64,000 bases of DNA, from NCBI RefSeq assembly GCF_004342985.1, contig NZ_SMBO01000007.1, positions 94,555 through 158,554 of the forward strand, given 5' to 3'. Position numbers and translations under genes: made by a program. Source of the stretch: Novosphingobium sp. PhB57. GTDB taxonomy: Bacteria; Pseudomonadota; Alphaproteobacteria; Sphingomonadales; Sphingomonadaceae. The notes under the pieces were generated by a model. It was not told the DNA's origin. It saw nothing but the letters and a program-made list of their open reading frames with translations, and made no database searches. Positions 16,872-23,931 of this stretch are shown here, piece after piece; position 1 is the stretch's first letter, and the number at the start of each line of letters is the position of its first letter.

Positions 16872-17189
16872 TCAATCCTCCGGGGCGATGGCGACACGCA
16901 GCCCGTCAAGCGCGGCGGTCATGGCGATCTGGCAAGACAGGCGCGACCGGGCGCCGCGATGGTCGGAGGAATCGAGCAGGTCGTTCTCATCCTCGGACAT
17001 GGCTCCGGTCGCGGCGGTCCAGTCCTCGTCGACGAAGACGTGGCAGGTGGCGCAGGAGCAGCAGCCCCCGCAGAGCGCCAGCAGTTCATCGAAGCCGTTG
17101 TCGCGGATCGCTTCCATCACGGAGCGGCCCTCTTCGGCATGGATGGCGGTTTCGTCTCCCGAACGGTCGACGACGATCAGTCTAGGCAC
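16872..17189 (-). CDS. [2Fe-2S] ferredoxin, putidaredoxin/adrenodoxin type
   Basis: A 105-residue ferredoxin starting at GTG (17189), with AGGA 7 nt upstream; a longer reading runs back into pcaJ and is not real. The cluster ligands follow C-x5-C-x2-C (CGGCCSCATC near residues 38-47), with the fourth cysteine in RLSCQI near 86. The stretch contains two additional adjacent cysteines between the first and second ligands. It sits inside the pca genes, 14 nt after pcaJ and 3 nt before pcaD. With the reductase at 13652-14887 it probably carries electrons to the benzoate dioxygenase, which here lacks BenC. That partner role is inference. Confidence 0.92.
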   Translation of the reverse strand: MPRLIVVDRSGDETAIHAEEGRSVMEAIRDNGFDELLALCGGCCSCATCHVFVDEDWTAATGAMSEDENDLLDSSDHRGARSRLSCQIAMTAALDGLRVAIAPED

Positions 17190-17203
17190 GGAACAGTCCT
17201 GTC

Positions 17204-17851
17204 TTACGCCGCTTCCGGCAGGGCCAGCGGCGCACCGGTCTTCTCGGCGACTTCCGCTTCGGTGACGCCGGGGGCGAGTTCGACCAGCGTCAGTCCGCCG
17301 CGAATGCGGTCCACGGCGATCACGGCAAGGTCGGTGACGATCAGGTCCACGCAGGCCTTGCCGGTCAGCGGCAGGCTGCATTGCGGCAGGATCTTGGGCG
17401 CGCCATTCTTCGAGACATGGTCCATGACCACGACCACGCGCTTCACGCCCGCGACGAGGTCCATCGCCCCGCCCATGCCCTTCACCATCTTGCCCGGGAT
17501 CGTCCAGTTGGCGAGATCGCCCTCGGCCGAGACTTCCATCGCGCCCAGCACGGCCATGTCGATATGGCCGCCGCGGATCATCGCGAAGCTGTCTGCGCTG
17601 GAGAAGAAGCTGGAAGTGGGCAGCGCGGTGATCGTCTGCTTGCCGGCGTTGATGAGGTCGGGATCGACTTCGTCGTCATAGGGGAACGGGCCGATGCCCA
17701 GCATGCCGTTCTCGCTCTGGAGCGTGACCTTGATGCCGGTCGGCACATGGTTTGCCACCAGCGTCGGGATGCCGATGCCCAGGTTCACATAGTACCCATC
17801 GCGCAGTTCCTTCGCGGCGCGGGCGGCCATTTCATCGCGGGTCCAAGCCAT
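17204..17851 (-). CDS. pcaJ: 3-oxoadipate CoA-transferase subunit B
   Basis: A 215-residue beta subunit of the succinyl-CoA:3-oxoadipate CoA-transferase. It begins MAWTRDEMAARAAKELRDG and carries the catalytic glutamate in the SENGMLGIGPFP motif near residue 50, as in all class I CoA-transferase beta subunits. The GGHIDMAVLGAMEVSAEGD segment is also typical. It lies one base after pcaI, which implies coupled translation for the heteromeric enzyme. It activates 3-oxoadipate for cleavage by PcaF. Confidence 0.94.
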   Translation of the reverse strand: MAWTRDEMAARAAKELRDGYYVNLGIGIPTLVANHVPTGIKVTLQSENGMLGIGPFPYDDEVDPDLINAGKQTITALPTSSFFSSADSFAMIRGGHIDMAVLGAMEVSAEGDLANWTIPGKMVKGMGGAMDLVAGVKRVVVVMDHVSKNGAPKILPQCSLPLTGKACVDLIVTDLAVIAVDRIRGGLTLVELAPGVTEAEVAEKTGAPLALPEAA

Positions 17852-17852
17852 G

Positions 17853-18560
17853 TCAGGCGACCTCCCTTTCCCGAATAGTGCGCTTCTCGATGCGCTTCTC
17901 GTTGATGGTCGAAAGCACCACGCGGTCGACGTAGATGCCGGGGGTGTGGATGCAGTCGGGATCGAAGGTGCCGGCGGGGACGATTTCCTCGACCTCGGCC
18001 ACGGTGACCTTGCCCGCCGTCGCCATGTTCGGGTTGAAGTTGCGCGCGGTCTTGCGGAACTGGAGGTTGCCCTCCTCGTCCGCGCGCCAGGCCTTGATGA
18101 TCGACAGGTCCGCGCGCAGCCAGGTTTCGCGCACGTATTCCTCGCCCTCGAACACCTCGACCGGTTTGCCTTCGGCGACCACGGTGCCCACGCCCGTCTT
18201 GGTGTAGAACGCCGGAATCCCCGCGCCGCCTGCGCGGATACGCTCGGCCAGCGTGCCCTGCGGGTTCAGTTCGAGTTCGAGTTCGCCCGAGAGGTACTGG
18301 CTTTCGAACAGCTTGTTCTCACCCACGTAGGAGGAGATCATCTTCCGGATCTGGCGGCTTTCCAGCAGCATCCACAGGCCGAACCCGTCCGCGCCCGCGT
18401 TGTTGGAAATGACCGTGAGGTCCTTCACACCCGCCGCGCGCACTTCGGGGATCAGGCTCTCGGGATTGCCCGAGAGGCCGAACCCGCCGGACATGATGGT
18501 CATGCCGTCGAACAGCAGGCCATCGAGAGCGCTGCGGGGGCTGTCGTAGATTTTCGACAT
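17853..18560 (-). CDS. pcaI: 3-oxoadipate CoA-transferase subunit A
   Basis: A 235-residue alpha subunit of the 3-oxoadipate CoA-transferase. It begins MSKIYDSPRSALDGLLFDG, followed by the glycine-rich MSGGFGLSGNPE motif of the CoA-binding region. VISNNAGADGFGL and GAGIPAFYTKTGVGT are conserved in class I alpha subunits. The start codon is 11 nt after benD, and pcaJ follows after one base. It works together with PcaJ in the penultimate step of benzoate breakdown. Confidence 0.94.
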   Translation of the reverse strand: MSKIYDSPRSALDGLLFDGMTIMSGGFGLSGNPESLIPEVRAAGVKDLTVISNNAGADGFGLWMLLESRQIRKMISSYVGENKLFESQYLSGELELELNPQGTLAERIRAGGAGIPAFYTKTGVGTVVAEGKPVEVFEGEEYVRETWLRADLSIIKAWRADEEGNLQFRKTARNFNPNMATAGKVTVAEVEEIVPAGTFDPDCIHTPGIYVDRVVLSTINEKRIEKRTIREREVA

Positions 18561-18571
18561 CGCGTGTCTCC

Positions 18572-19357
18572 TTAACCGAGGTCGCCGCCCGCGACGGGCA
18601 ATACGGTGCCGGTCACGTAGCTGGCCTCGTCCGAGGCGAGGAACAGGATCGGGGCGATCTGCTCCTCAAGGGTTCCGTAGCGTTTCAGGAAGGCGGAATC
18701 GGTCACTTGCGCGACCGCCTCGGCCATCCACGCCTGCTCCTGCGCGCTGTCGCCTTCGGCGTTCCGGGCGACACGGCGGGGCGGAGCGCTGGTGCCGCCC
18801 GGTGCCGTCGCCACGACACGAATGCCGCTTTCCGCATATTCCATCGCAAGGCTCTGGGTGAGGCCGTTGATCCCGCCCTTCGCCGCCGAATAGGGCACCC
18901 GGCGAATGCCGCGCGTGGCGTTGGAGGACAAGTTCACGATCGTGCCCGCGCCCTGCTCCAGCATGGTCGGCAGCACCGCGTGGCAGCAATAGAGCGTCGG
19001 CATCAGCGAGCGGCGGATTTCCGCGTCGATCTGCGCAGGCTCGAACTCGGCATAGGGCCGCATCCGGATCGCGCCGCCGACATTGTTGATGAGGATGTCG
19101 ATGCGACCGAAAGCTTCCACGGCCTTGGCCATCGCCACCGCCGCGCCTTCGTAGGTCTCAAGGTCGCAGCAGATGGAGATTGCTTTTCCGCCCTCGGCGA
19201 CGATGGCCTGTTCGACTTCGGTCACGAATTCGGCGCGGTCGACCAGAACCACGCTCGCGCCCTCGGCAGCGGCGCGGGCCGCGACACCGGCCCCGATGCC
19301 CTGCGCCGCGCCGGTCACGACCATGACTTTGCCTGCGAAACGTCCTGCGAAGATCAT
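18572..19357 (-). CDS. benD: Benzoate cis-diol dehydrogenase (SDR)
   Basis: A 261-residue short-chain dehydrogenase that should oxidise and decarboxylate the cis-dihydrodiol of benzoate to catechol with NAD+. It shows the cofactor motif TGAAQGIGAG, NNVGG, the catalytic serine in NLSSNATRG and the Tyr-x3-Lys pair in VPYSAAKGG. The N-terminus MIFAGRFAGKVMVVTG matches BenD proteins, so I place the start at 19357. The longer frame from 19396 begins MLRYARNDE, which is only translation of a palindromic intergenic repeat. The presence of BenD argues that the neighbouring dioxygenase acts on benzoate and not anthranilate. Confidence 0.92.
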   Translation of the reverse strand: MIFAGRFAGKVMVVTGAAQGIGAGVAARAAAEGASVVLVDRAEFVTEVEQAIVAEGGKAISICCDLETYEGAAVAMAKAVEAFGRIDILINNVGGAIRMRPYAEFEPAQIDAEIRRSLMPTLYCCHAVLPTMLEQGAGTIVNLSSNATRGIRRVPYSAAKGGINGLTQSLAMEYAESGIRVVATAPGGTSAPPRRVARNAEGDSAQEQAWMAEAVAQVTDSAFLKRYGTLEEQIAPILFLASDEASYVTGTVLPVAGGDLG

Positions 19358-19369
19358 GACACCGCACCC

Positions 19370-19459
19370 TTCGTCATTGCGAGCGTAGCGAAGCAATCCA
19401 GGGGCGGTTTTGCGCCGCTCTGGATTGCCGCGTCGGCTTCGCCTCCTCGCAATGACGAA
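19370..19459. repeat. REP-like palindromic intergenic element
   Basis: The left arm (19370-19401) begins TTCGTCATTGCGAG and ends CAATCCAG. The right arm (19420-19459) is its imperfect reverse complement, ending CTCGCAATGACGAA. An inner GCGG...CCGC hairpin lies between. The arms share the ends and a central GCGAAGC, giving a long imperfect stem of about 30 bp. Elements with this TCATTGCGAG...CTCGCAATGA design are scattered between genes in many Sphingomonadales. Here it fills most of the 156-bp gap between benB and benD inside the operon. Confidence 0.8.
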
Positions 19460-19513
19460 GGTTGGGAGGAGGACGATCGCGAAGAGAGTGAGTGAACCGA
19501 CATATCCACCTCC

Positions 19514-20026
19514 TCAGACGTGGTAGATGTCGATGACCTGATGAATGTAGTCGTCCTTCAGGACGATCTTCTTCTTCAGGATCAACGGCGTCTCATCCGC
19601 AGTATCCAGCGTCAGGAACGTGGTCCCGAAGAACTGCTGCGTCTGCTGGTAGCGGTGGCTGAGCGTGTGCCAGTTGTAGCGCAGGTCCACCTGCCCTTCC
19701 CGGCTCTCCAGCACTTCGACATTGCCGATGAAATGCGCCGAGCGCGGCTCGGGCGTGGAGGCGGAGGAGCGCTCGGTGTTCAGGCGGTAGACGCGGTCTT
19801 CCAGACCCTGCCGATTGGCGTAGTAGATCAGCGAGATTTCGGTCTGCGGGTCAGAGCACAGTTCATCGTCGTCGGTCCAGGCGGGCATCCAGTATTCGAC
19901 TTGCGGCGAATAGCATTCCAGCCACTCGTCGAACCGGCGATCGTCCAGCAGGCGCGCCTCGCGGTAGAGGAAGGCGCAGATGTCGCGGTAGGAAAGGGCC
20001 TCACGGGTCATATCGAGCGTGCTCAT
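19514..20026 (-). CDS. benB: Benzoate 1,2-dioxygenase, small (beta) subunit
   Basis: A 170-residue beta subunit of a ring-hydroxylating dioxygenase. It has the cone-shaped NTF2-like fold signature: YRDICAFLYREARLLDDRRFDEWLEC, YWMPAWTDDDE, RSAHFIGNVEV. It starts at the ATGA overlapping the benA stop, so the two subunits are translated in step. The beta subunit has a structural role in the hexameric oxygenase. Homologous subunits serve benzoate, toluate and anthranilate enzymes; the adjacent benD and catA genes point to benzoate. Confidence 0.93.
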   Translation of the reverse strand: MSTLDMTREALSYRDICAFLYREARLLDDRRFDEWLECYSPQVEYWMPAWTDDDELCSDPQTEISLIYYANRQGLEDRVYRLNTERSSASTPEPRSAHFIGNVEVLESREGQVDLRYNWHTLSHRYQQTQQFFGTTFLTLDTADETPLILKKKIVLKDDYIHQVIDIYHV

Positions 20027-21381
20027 TCCGCCGCCTCCATCATCGGCGGCTGATCGGCCGCGTCCTTGGCCAGACCGTCGAGCATGATCTGCGCCCAGAA
20101 CTCGTGCTGGCGGACGAACAGCCCCTCGTCCTCGCTGCGCTCGCTGGAAAGCAGCGGGTTCATGCCCATGGCCTTGGCGTTTGCATCCGCGCCGTGGATC
20201 CAGCGGGTGGCGCCGCGGCTGAGGTCATTCCACAGCTCGCCCGCGCCTTCGTAGGCCTTCTGGCAGGAGCGGAACTCCTCCAGATCGTCGGGCGTGCCCA
20301 TGCCGGTGACGTTGAAGAAATCCTCGTACTGGCGGATGCGGTGGGCGCGGTCCTCGGCGCTCTCGCCCTTGGGGGCGTAGCAGTAGATCGTCACTTCGGT
20401 GGTGTGCACGTCGATCGGGCGGACGACGCGGATCTGCGTCGAGAACTGGTCCATCAGGAACACGTTGGGATAGAGCGCCAGATTGCGCGTCTGCTCGATG
20501 ATGAACTTCGCCCGATCCTCACCCAACCGTGCGTCGAGTTCCGGCTTGTGGTTCCAGATCGGCCGGACCTCCGGATTGATCACCTGCGTCCAGAGCAGGA
20601 TGTGCCCATGCTCGAAGCCGTAGACGCCGCTGGCGGGCGCCTTGGACCAACCGTTGGCGTCCACCGCCTTGGTGCCGCCCTCGGCGCGGCGGCCCATGGT
20701 GGACTGGTAGTTTTCGTGAACGGAGCTGACGTGATAGCCGTCGCAGCCGTTCTCCATCTGCATCTTCCAGTTGCCGTCGAAGGTGTAGGTGGAATTGCCG
20801 GTCAGCACTTCCAGCCCCTCGGGCGCCTGATCGACCATCTGGTCGATGATGACTTTCGCCTCGCCCAGATGGTCTTCCAGCGGCACAACGTCATGGTTCA
20901 GCGATCCGAACACGAAGCCGCGATAGCTTTCGACGCGCACCTTGGTGAGGTCGTGCGACCCTTCGTGGTCGAAGCTGTCCGGATAGGCGCCGGTGCTGGC
21001 ATCCTTGGCGCGCAGCAGCTTGCCGTCGGTCTTGAAGCTCCAGCCGTGGAACGGGCAGACGAACAACGGCTGGTTGCCCCGCTTGCGGCGGCACAGCTTG
21101 GCGCCGCGATGCGCGCAGGCATTGACCACGCCGTTGATCGCGCCGTCCTTGGCCCGGGTCAGGATCACGGGCGTGCGCCCGATGAAGGTCGTGAAGTAAT
21201 CGTTCTTGTTCGGAAGCTGGCTTTCGTGGGCGAGGTACACCCAGTTGCTTTCGAAGATGTACTTCATTTCCAGCTCGAACAGCGCCGGATCGGTGAAGAC
21301 GTCCCGGCGGCAGCGGAACTCTCCGGTTTCGACGTCATCGACCACGGCGGTCGAGACCCGGTGCATGAGGTGTTCGTACAT
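20023..21381 (-). CDS. benA: Benzoate 1,2-dioxygenase, large (alpha) subunit
   Basis: A 452-residue Rieske oxygenase alpha subunit that inserts both atoms of O2 into benzoate to give the 1,2-cis-diol carboxylate. The Rieske ligands are C-x-H in NACAHRGAKL near 88 and C-x2-H in VCPFHGWSF near 109. The mononuclear iron site is CDGYHVSSVHENY (Asp-x2-His-x4-His) near 212. The start is the ATG at 21381, matching BenA N-termini (MYEHLMHRVS) with GGAGA upstream; a longer frame enters catA. It lies 25 nt after catA and overlaps benB by 4 nt. Toluate or another substituted benzoate as substrate cannot be excluded. Confidence 0.94.
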   Translation of the reverse strand: MYEHLMHRVSTAVVDDVETGEFRCRRDVFTDPALFELEMKYIFESNWVYLAHESQLPNKNDYFTTFIGRTPVILTRAKDGAINGVVNACAHRGAKLCRRKRGNQPLFVCPFHGWSFKTDGKLLRAKDASTGAYPDSFDHEGSHDLTKVRVESYRGFVFGSLNHDVVPLEDHLGEAKVIIDQMVDQAPEGLEVLTGNSTYTFDGNWKMQMENGCDGYHVSSVHENYQSTMGRRAEGGTKAVDANGWSKAPASGVYGFEHGHILLWTQVINPEVRPIWNHKPELDARLGEDRAKFIIEQTRNLALYPNVFLMDQFSTQIRVVRPIDVHTTEVTIYCYAPKGESAEDRAHRIRQYEDFFNVTGMGTPDDLEEFRSCQKAYEGAGELWNDLSRGATRWIHGADANAKAMGMNPLLSSERSEDEGLFVRQHEFWAQIMLDGLAKDAADQPPMMEAAE

Positions 21382-21406
21382 GATCCTGTCTCCCGTTTTG
21401 CTGTGG

Positions 21407-22327
21407 TCAGGCCGTTTCTGTTTCGGGCTGCGGCTCGGCTTCGGCGCGGGCGCGGGACGAGAAGTGCTCGTCGTCCGCATCGGCGGCGCGCTGCATCTGG
21501 AAGTCGAACTGGATGTAGGCGCTGTCGCCCTGGCGGCTGGGCACCGGCAGCAGGCCCGCGCGGGTGCCGAAGGCGAAATCGTCGGCCGCGAAGGGATCGT
21601 CGCCGAAGTTGATCTGCGTCGTCAGCGTGCGGTAGCCCGGCGCCTCGATGAAGAAGTGCACGTGGGCGGGGCGATTGCCGTGGCGGCCCAGCGCCTGCAT
21701 CAGCTGGTCGGTCGATCCGCCCGGCGGCACCGAGTAACCGCTCGGCTGCTTGGAATGGAACGCATAGCGCCCGTCCTTGCCCAGCTTGATACGGCGGCGG
21801 TTGTTGAACGGGGTCTGCTCGCCTGTGGGATCGAAGTGCGAATACCAGCCCTTCGAATTGGCATGCCAGACGTGGACGATCGCGTTCTCCACCGCCTCGC
21901 CGTCCGGGCCGGTGACACTGCCGGTCATGTGCAGGACCGTGGTGCCCTCGTCCTCGTCGACGGAGAGATTCACATTGCCTTCCACCAGCGGCGCACCGGC
22001 GACGTAGAGCGGGCCTTCGATGGTGCGCGGGGTGCCGCCGGAGAGGCCGGCCTCGGCATCTTTGGCGTCCATGTAGAGGTCCAGGAAGTGCTCAAGGCCG
22101 GTGCCCGGCACGATCAGGCCGATCTCGCCCGCGCTGTCCGAAAGGTACTTCATGGCGAGCCAGAACTCGCTTTCGGAAATGTCGTGGCGGACGATCAGCT
22201 CCATCACCGATTCGGTAAGGTCGCGCATGATCGTCTTGAGGCGGGGGCTGCCGCCGCTCTCGTTCACGCCGGCGGCGCGATCGAGCAGCTGCTGGATTTC
22301 CGGGGTCTTTACGAAGCTGACGTCCAT
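21407..22327 (-). CDS. catA: Catechol 1,2-dioxygenase (ortho cleavage)
   Basis: A 306-residue intradiol dioxygenase that opens catechol to cis,cis-muconate. The non-haem Fe(III) ligands are visible: Tyr in SKGWYSHFD near 160, Tyr in PSGYSVPP near 196 and the His-x-His pair in RPAHVHFF near 220/222. The start is the ATG at 22327 with GGGAGAG 6 nt upstream; an ATG at 22342 falls inside that ribosome-binding site. The C-terminal tail is acidic (RARAEAEPQPETETA) and looks disordered. It is preceded by catC with a 40-nt gap and followed by benA. The ligand set and length are standard for CatA. Confidence 0.96.
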   Translation of the reverse strand: MDVSFVKTPEIQQLLDRAAGVNESGGSPRLKTIMRDLTESVMELIVRHDISESEFWLAMKYLSDSAGEIGLIVPGTGLEHFLDLYMDAKDAEAGLSGGTPRTIEGPLYVAGAPLVEGNVNLSVDEDEGTTVLHMTGSVTGPDGEAVENAIVHVWHANSKGWYSHFDPTGEQTPFNNRRRIKLGKDGRYAFHSKQPSGYSVPPGGSTDQLMQALGRHGNRPAHVHFFIEAPGYRTLTTQINFGDDPFAADDFAFGTRAGLLPVPSRQGDSAYIQFDFQMQRAADADDEHFSSRARAEAEPQPETETA

Positions 22328-22367
22328 TTTGTTCTCTCCCAAGGACTGTATTCAGTGGCTCCGGCGA

Positions 22368-22658
22368 TCAGCGATCGTCGTCATGGATGGAGGATGGGTG
22401 CCGGCAGAGCGGCGTGATTTTCATGGTCATGAAGGGGTAGAGCGGCAGGCCCATCAGCGTGTCGTGCAGCGCTGCATTGCTCTCGACATCGAAGATCGAG
22501 ACGTTCGAATAGAGCCCGACCTTGCGCCAGATATGGCGCCAGGTGCCCGCCTGCTGGAGCTTCTGGAAATAGGCCTTCTCGGCCGCCTTGATCTTCGCAG
22601 CCTCATCGGCATCGAAGTCCAGCGGAATGTTGACGTCCATTTCGACCATGAACAGCAT
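22368..22658 (-). CDS. catC: Muconolactone delta-isomerase
   Basis: A 96-residue small ferredoxin-like-fold enzyme that converts muconolactone to 3-oxoadipate enol-lactone, the substrate of PcaD. It begins MLFMVEMDVNIPLDF and carries KAYFQKLQQAGTWRHIWRKV and SNVSIFDVESNAALHDTL, all typical of CatC. The family normally assembles as a decamer. It lies 3 nt after catB, which makes the preceding step. The C-terminal tail SSIHDDDR is slightly longer than the core domain. Confidence 0.95.
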   Translation of the reverse strand: MLFMVEMDVNIPLDFDADEAAKIKAAEKAYFQKLQQAGTWRHIWRKVGLYSNVSIFDVESNAALHDTLMGLPLYPFMTMKITPLCRHPSSIHDDDR

Positions 22659-22661
22659 GGC

Positions 22662-23819
22662 TCAGGCTCCTGCGTTTACGGCGTGAAGGCGCGGACCCGA
22701 ACGGTCACGCCGGAAGAAGTCGATCTTGTCGGGATCGAGCGCGATGCCGAGGCCGGGGCCGGTCGGCACCTTCAGCGAAAAGTCCCCATAGCCGAGCGGC
22801 TCGGTGAGAATTTCCTCGGTCTGCAGCAGCGGGCCGAACAGCTCCGTGCCCCAGGCCAGCTCGGGAACGGTGGCGAAGACGTGGGCCGAAGCCGCCGTGC
22901 CCACGCCGCCTTCCAGCATCGTGCCGCCATAGAGGCCGATCCCTGCCGCCGTGCCGATGGCGGCGACTTCGGCTGTGGCGAACAGACCGCCCGATTGCGC
23001 GATCTTCAGCGCGAAGACGCCCGCCGCACCGGCAGAGGCGATGCGCAGCGCGGTGCGCGGCCCGTGCAGCGCCTCGTCCGCCATCAGCGGCACGCCGCGC
23101 GTGGTGGCAAGGCGGGTCATCGCGGCAATGTCGTCCCCGGCGATGGGCTGTTCGACGAGGTCGCAGCCCACGTCCTGAAGCATCGCCATGCCCAGCTTGG
23201 CCTGCGCCTCGCTCCAGTTCTGGTTCACGTCCACGCGCACGCTGGCGCGGTCACCCAGCGCCTTGCAGATCGCGCCGACATGGGCGACGTCCTGTTCCAC
23301 GCTGCGCTTGCCGATCTTCAGCTTGAAGATGCGGTGGCGGCGGAGCGAGAGCATTTCCTCGCCCTCGGCAATGTCGCGCGCGGTGTCGCCGCTGGCGAGC
23401 GTCCAGGCCACCGGCATATCGTCGCGCACGCGGCCGCCGCCGATGAGGTCAGAGACCGGCACGCCCAGCTGCTTGCCCGCCATGTCCAGCAGCGCGGTTT
23501 CCACCGCGCACTTGGCAAAGTGATTGCCGCGCACGCACTTGGCGACTTTCGCCATCGTCGCACCGACACGGCTGATGTCGCAGGTCTTCAGGACCGGGAC
23601 GATATAGGTGTCGATGGCGGACTTGATGCTTTCCGGGCTTTCCTCGCCATAGCTGAGGCCGCCGATGGTGGTGCCCTCGCCGATGCCCTCTACGCCGTCA
23701 CTGTCAGTCAGGCGTACGATCACCATCGCCTGCGAATGCATCGTGGCCATGGCCAGAACATGCGGGCGGATCGTCGGTACATCGACGATTAAGGTATCAG
23801 CTTGGCTCAACAGGGCCAT
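22662..23819 (-). CDS. catB: Muconate cycloisomerase
   Basis: A 385-residue enolase-superfamily enzyme that lactonises cis,cis-muconate to muconolactone. The catalytic Lys-x-Lys is seen in HRIFKLKIGKRS near 165-170. Metal ligands are in VRVDVNQNWSE, LVEQPI and LMADEALHGP, and ALKIAQSGG holds the second general base. The N-terminal capping domain (IVDVPTIRPHVLAMATM) is complete. The start is the ATG at 23819 with GGGAGAG at 23827-23833. It is the first gene of the twelve-gene minus-strand operon, behind an exact BenM/CatM-type binding site. Confidence 0.95.
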   Translation of the reverse strand: MALLSQADTLIVDVPTIRPHVLAMATMHSQAMVIVRLTDSDGVEGIGEGTTIGGLSYGEESPESIKSAIDTYIVPVLKTCDISRVGATMAKVAKCVRGNHFAKCAVETALLDMAGKQLGVPVSDLIGGGRVRDDMPVAWTLASGDTARDIAEGEEMLSLRRHRIFKLKIGKRSVEQDVAHVGAICKALGDRASVRVDVNQNWSEAQAKLGMAMLQDVGCDLVEQPIAGDDIAAMTRLATTRGVPLMADEALHGPRTALRIASAGAAGVFALKIAQSGGLFATAEVAAIGTAAGIGLYGGTMLEGGVGTAASAHVFATVPELAWGTELFGPLLQTEEILTEPLGYGDFSLKVPTGPGLGIALDPDKIDFFRRDRSGPRLHAVNAGA

Positions 23820-23856
23820 TGCAGCGACTCTCCCGAATGTTTAGCTTTCGATGGGA

Positions 23857-23885
23857 AAGTTAGGCCTCGGTCGCAGCGGCTGCAA
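23857..23885 (-). promoter_or_regulatory. Candidate catB operon promoter
   Basis: Reading on the minus strand, TTGCAG (23885-23880) and TAACTT (23862-23857) are 17 bp apart, a weak sigma-70-like pair. The ATAC-N7-GTAT element would be centred near -65 relative to the expected start, where LysR-type activators bind. Weak core elements fit an activator-dependent promoter. The assignment is tentative. Confidence 0.35.
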
Positions 23886-23907
23886 AGATCAATGCGGTTA
23901 CAGGCCT

Positions 23908-23922
23908 ATACCTGAGAGGTAT
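23908..23922. promoter_or_regulatory. BenM/CatM-type LysR binding site (ATAC-N7-GTAT), cat side
   Basis: The sequence is ATAC-CTGAGAG-GTAT, an exact match to the consensus recognised by BenM and CatM. The dyad extends by one base on each side (TATAC...GTATA). It lies between the divergent lysR and catB genes, centred 96 bp from the catB start and 10 bp before the lysR start, so it could serve both activation of the operon and autoregulation. Confidence 0.75.
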
Positions 23923-23931
23923 ATTATCGTG

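Noticed and set aside
19358..19396. Longer benD start giving the N-terminus MLRYARNDEGCGV
   Set aside because: This stretch is translation of the palindromic intergenic element. BenD homologs start at MIFxGRFAGK, which matches the ATG at 19357.
20023..21381. Assignment of the dioxygenase as anthranilate 1,2-dioxygenase
   Set aside because: The anthranilate diol loses CO2 and ammonia spontaneously and needs no diol dehydrogenase. The presence of benD plus BenE/BenK-type carriers favours benzoate.
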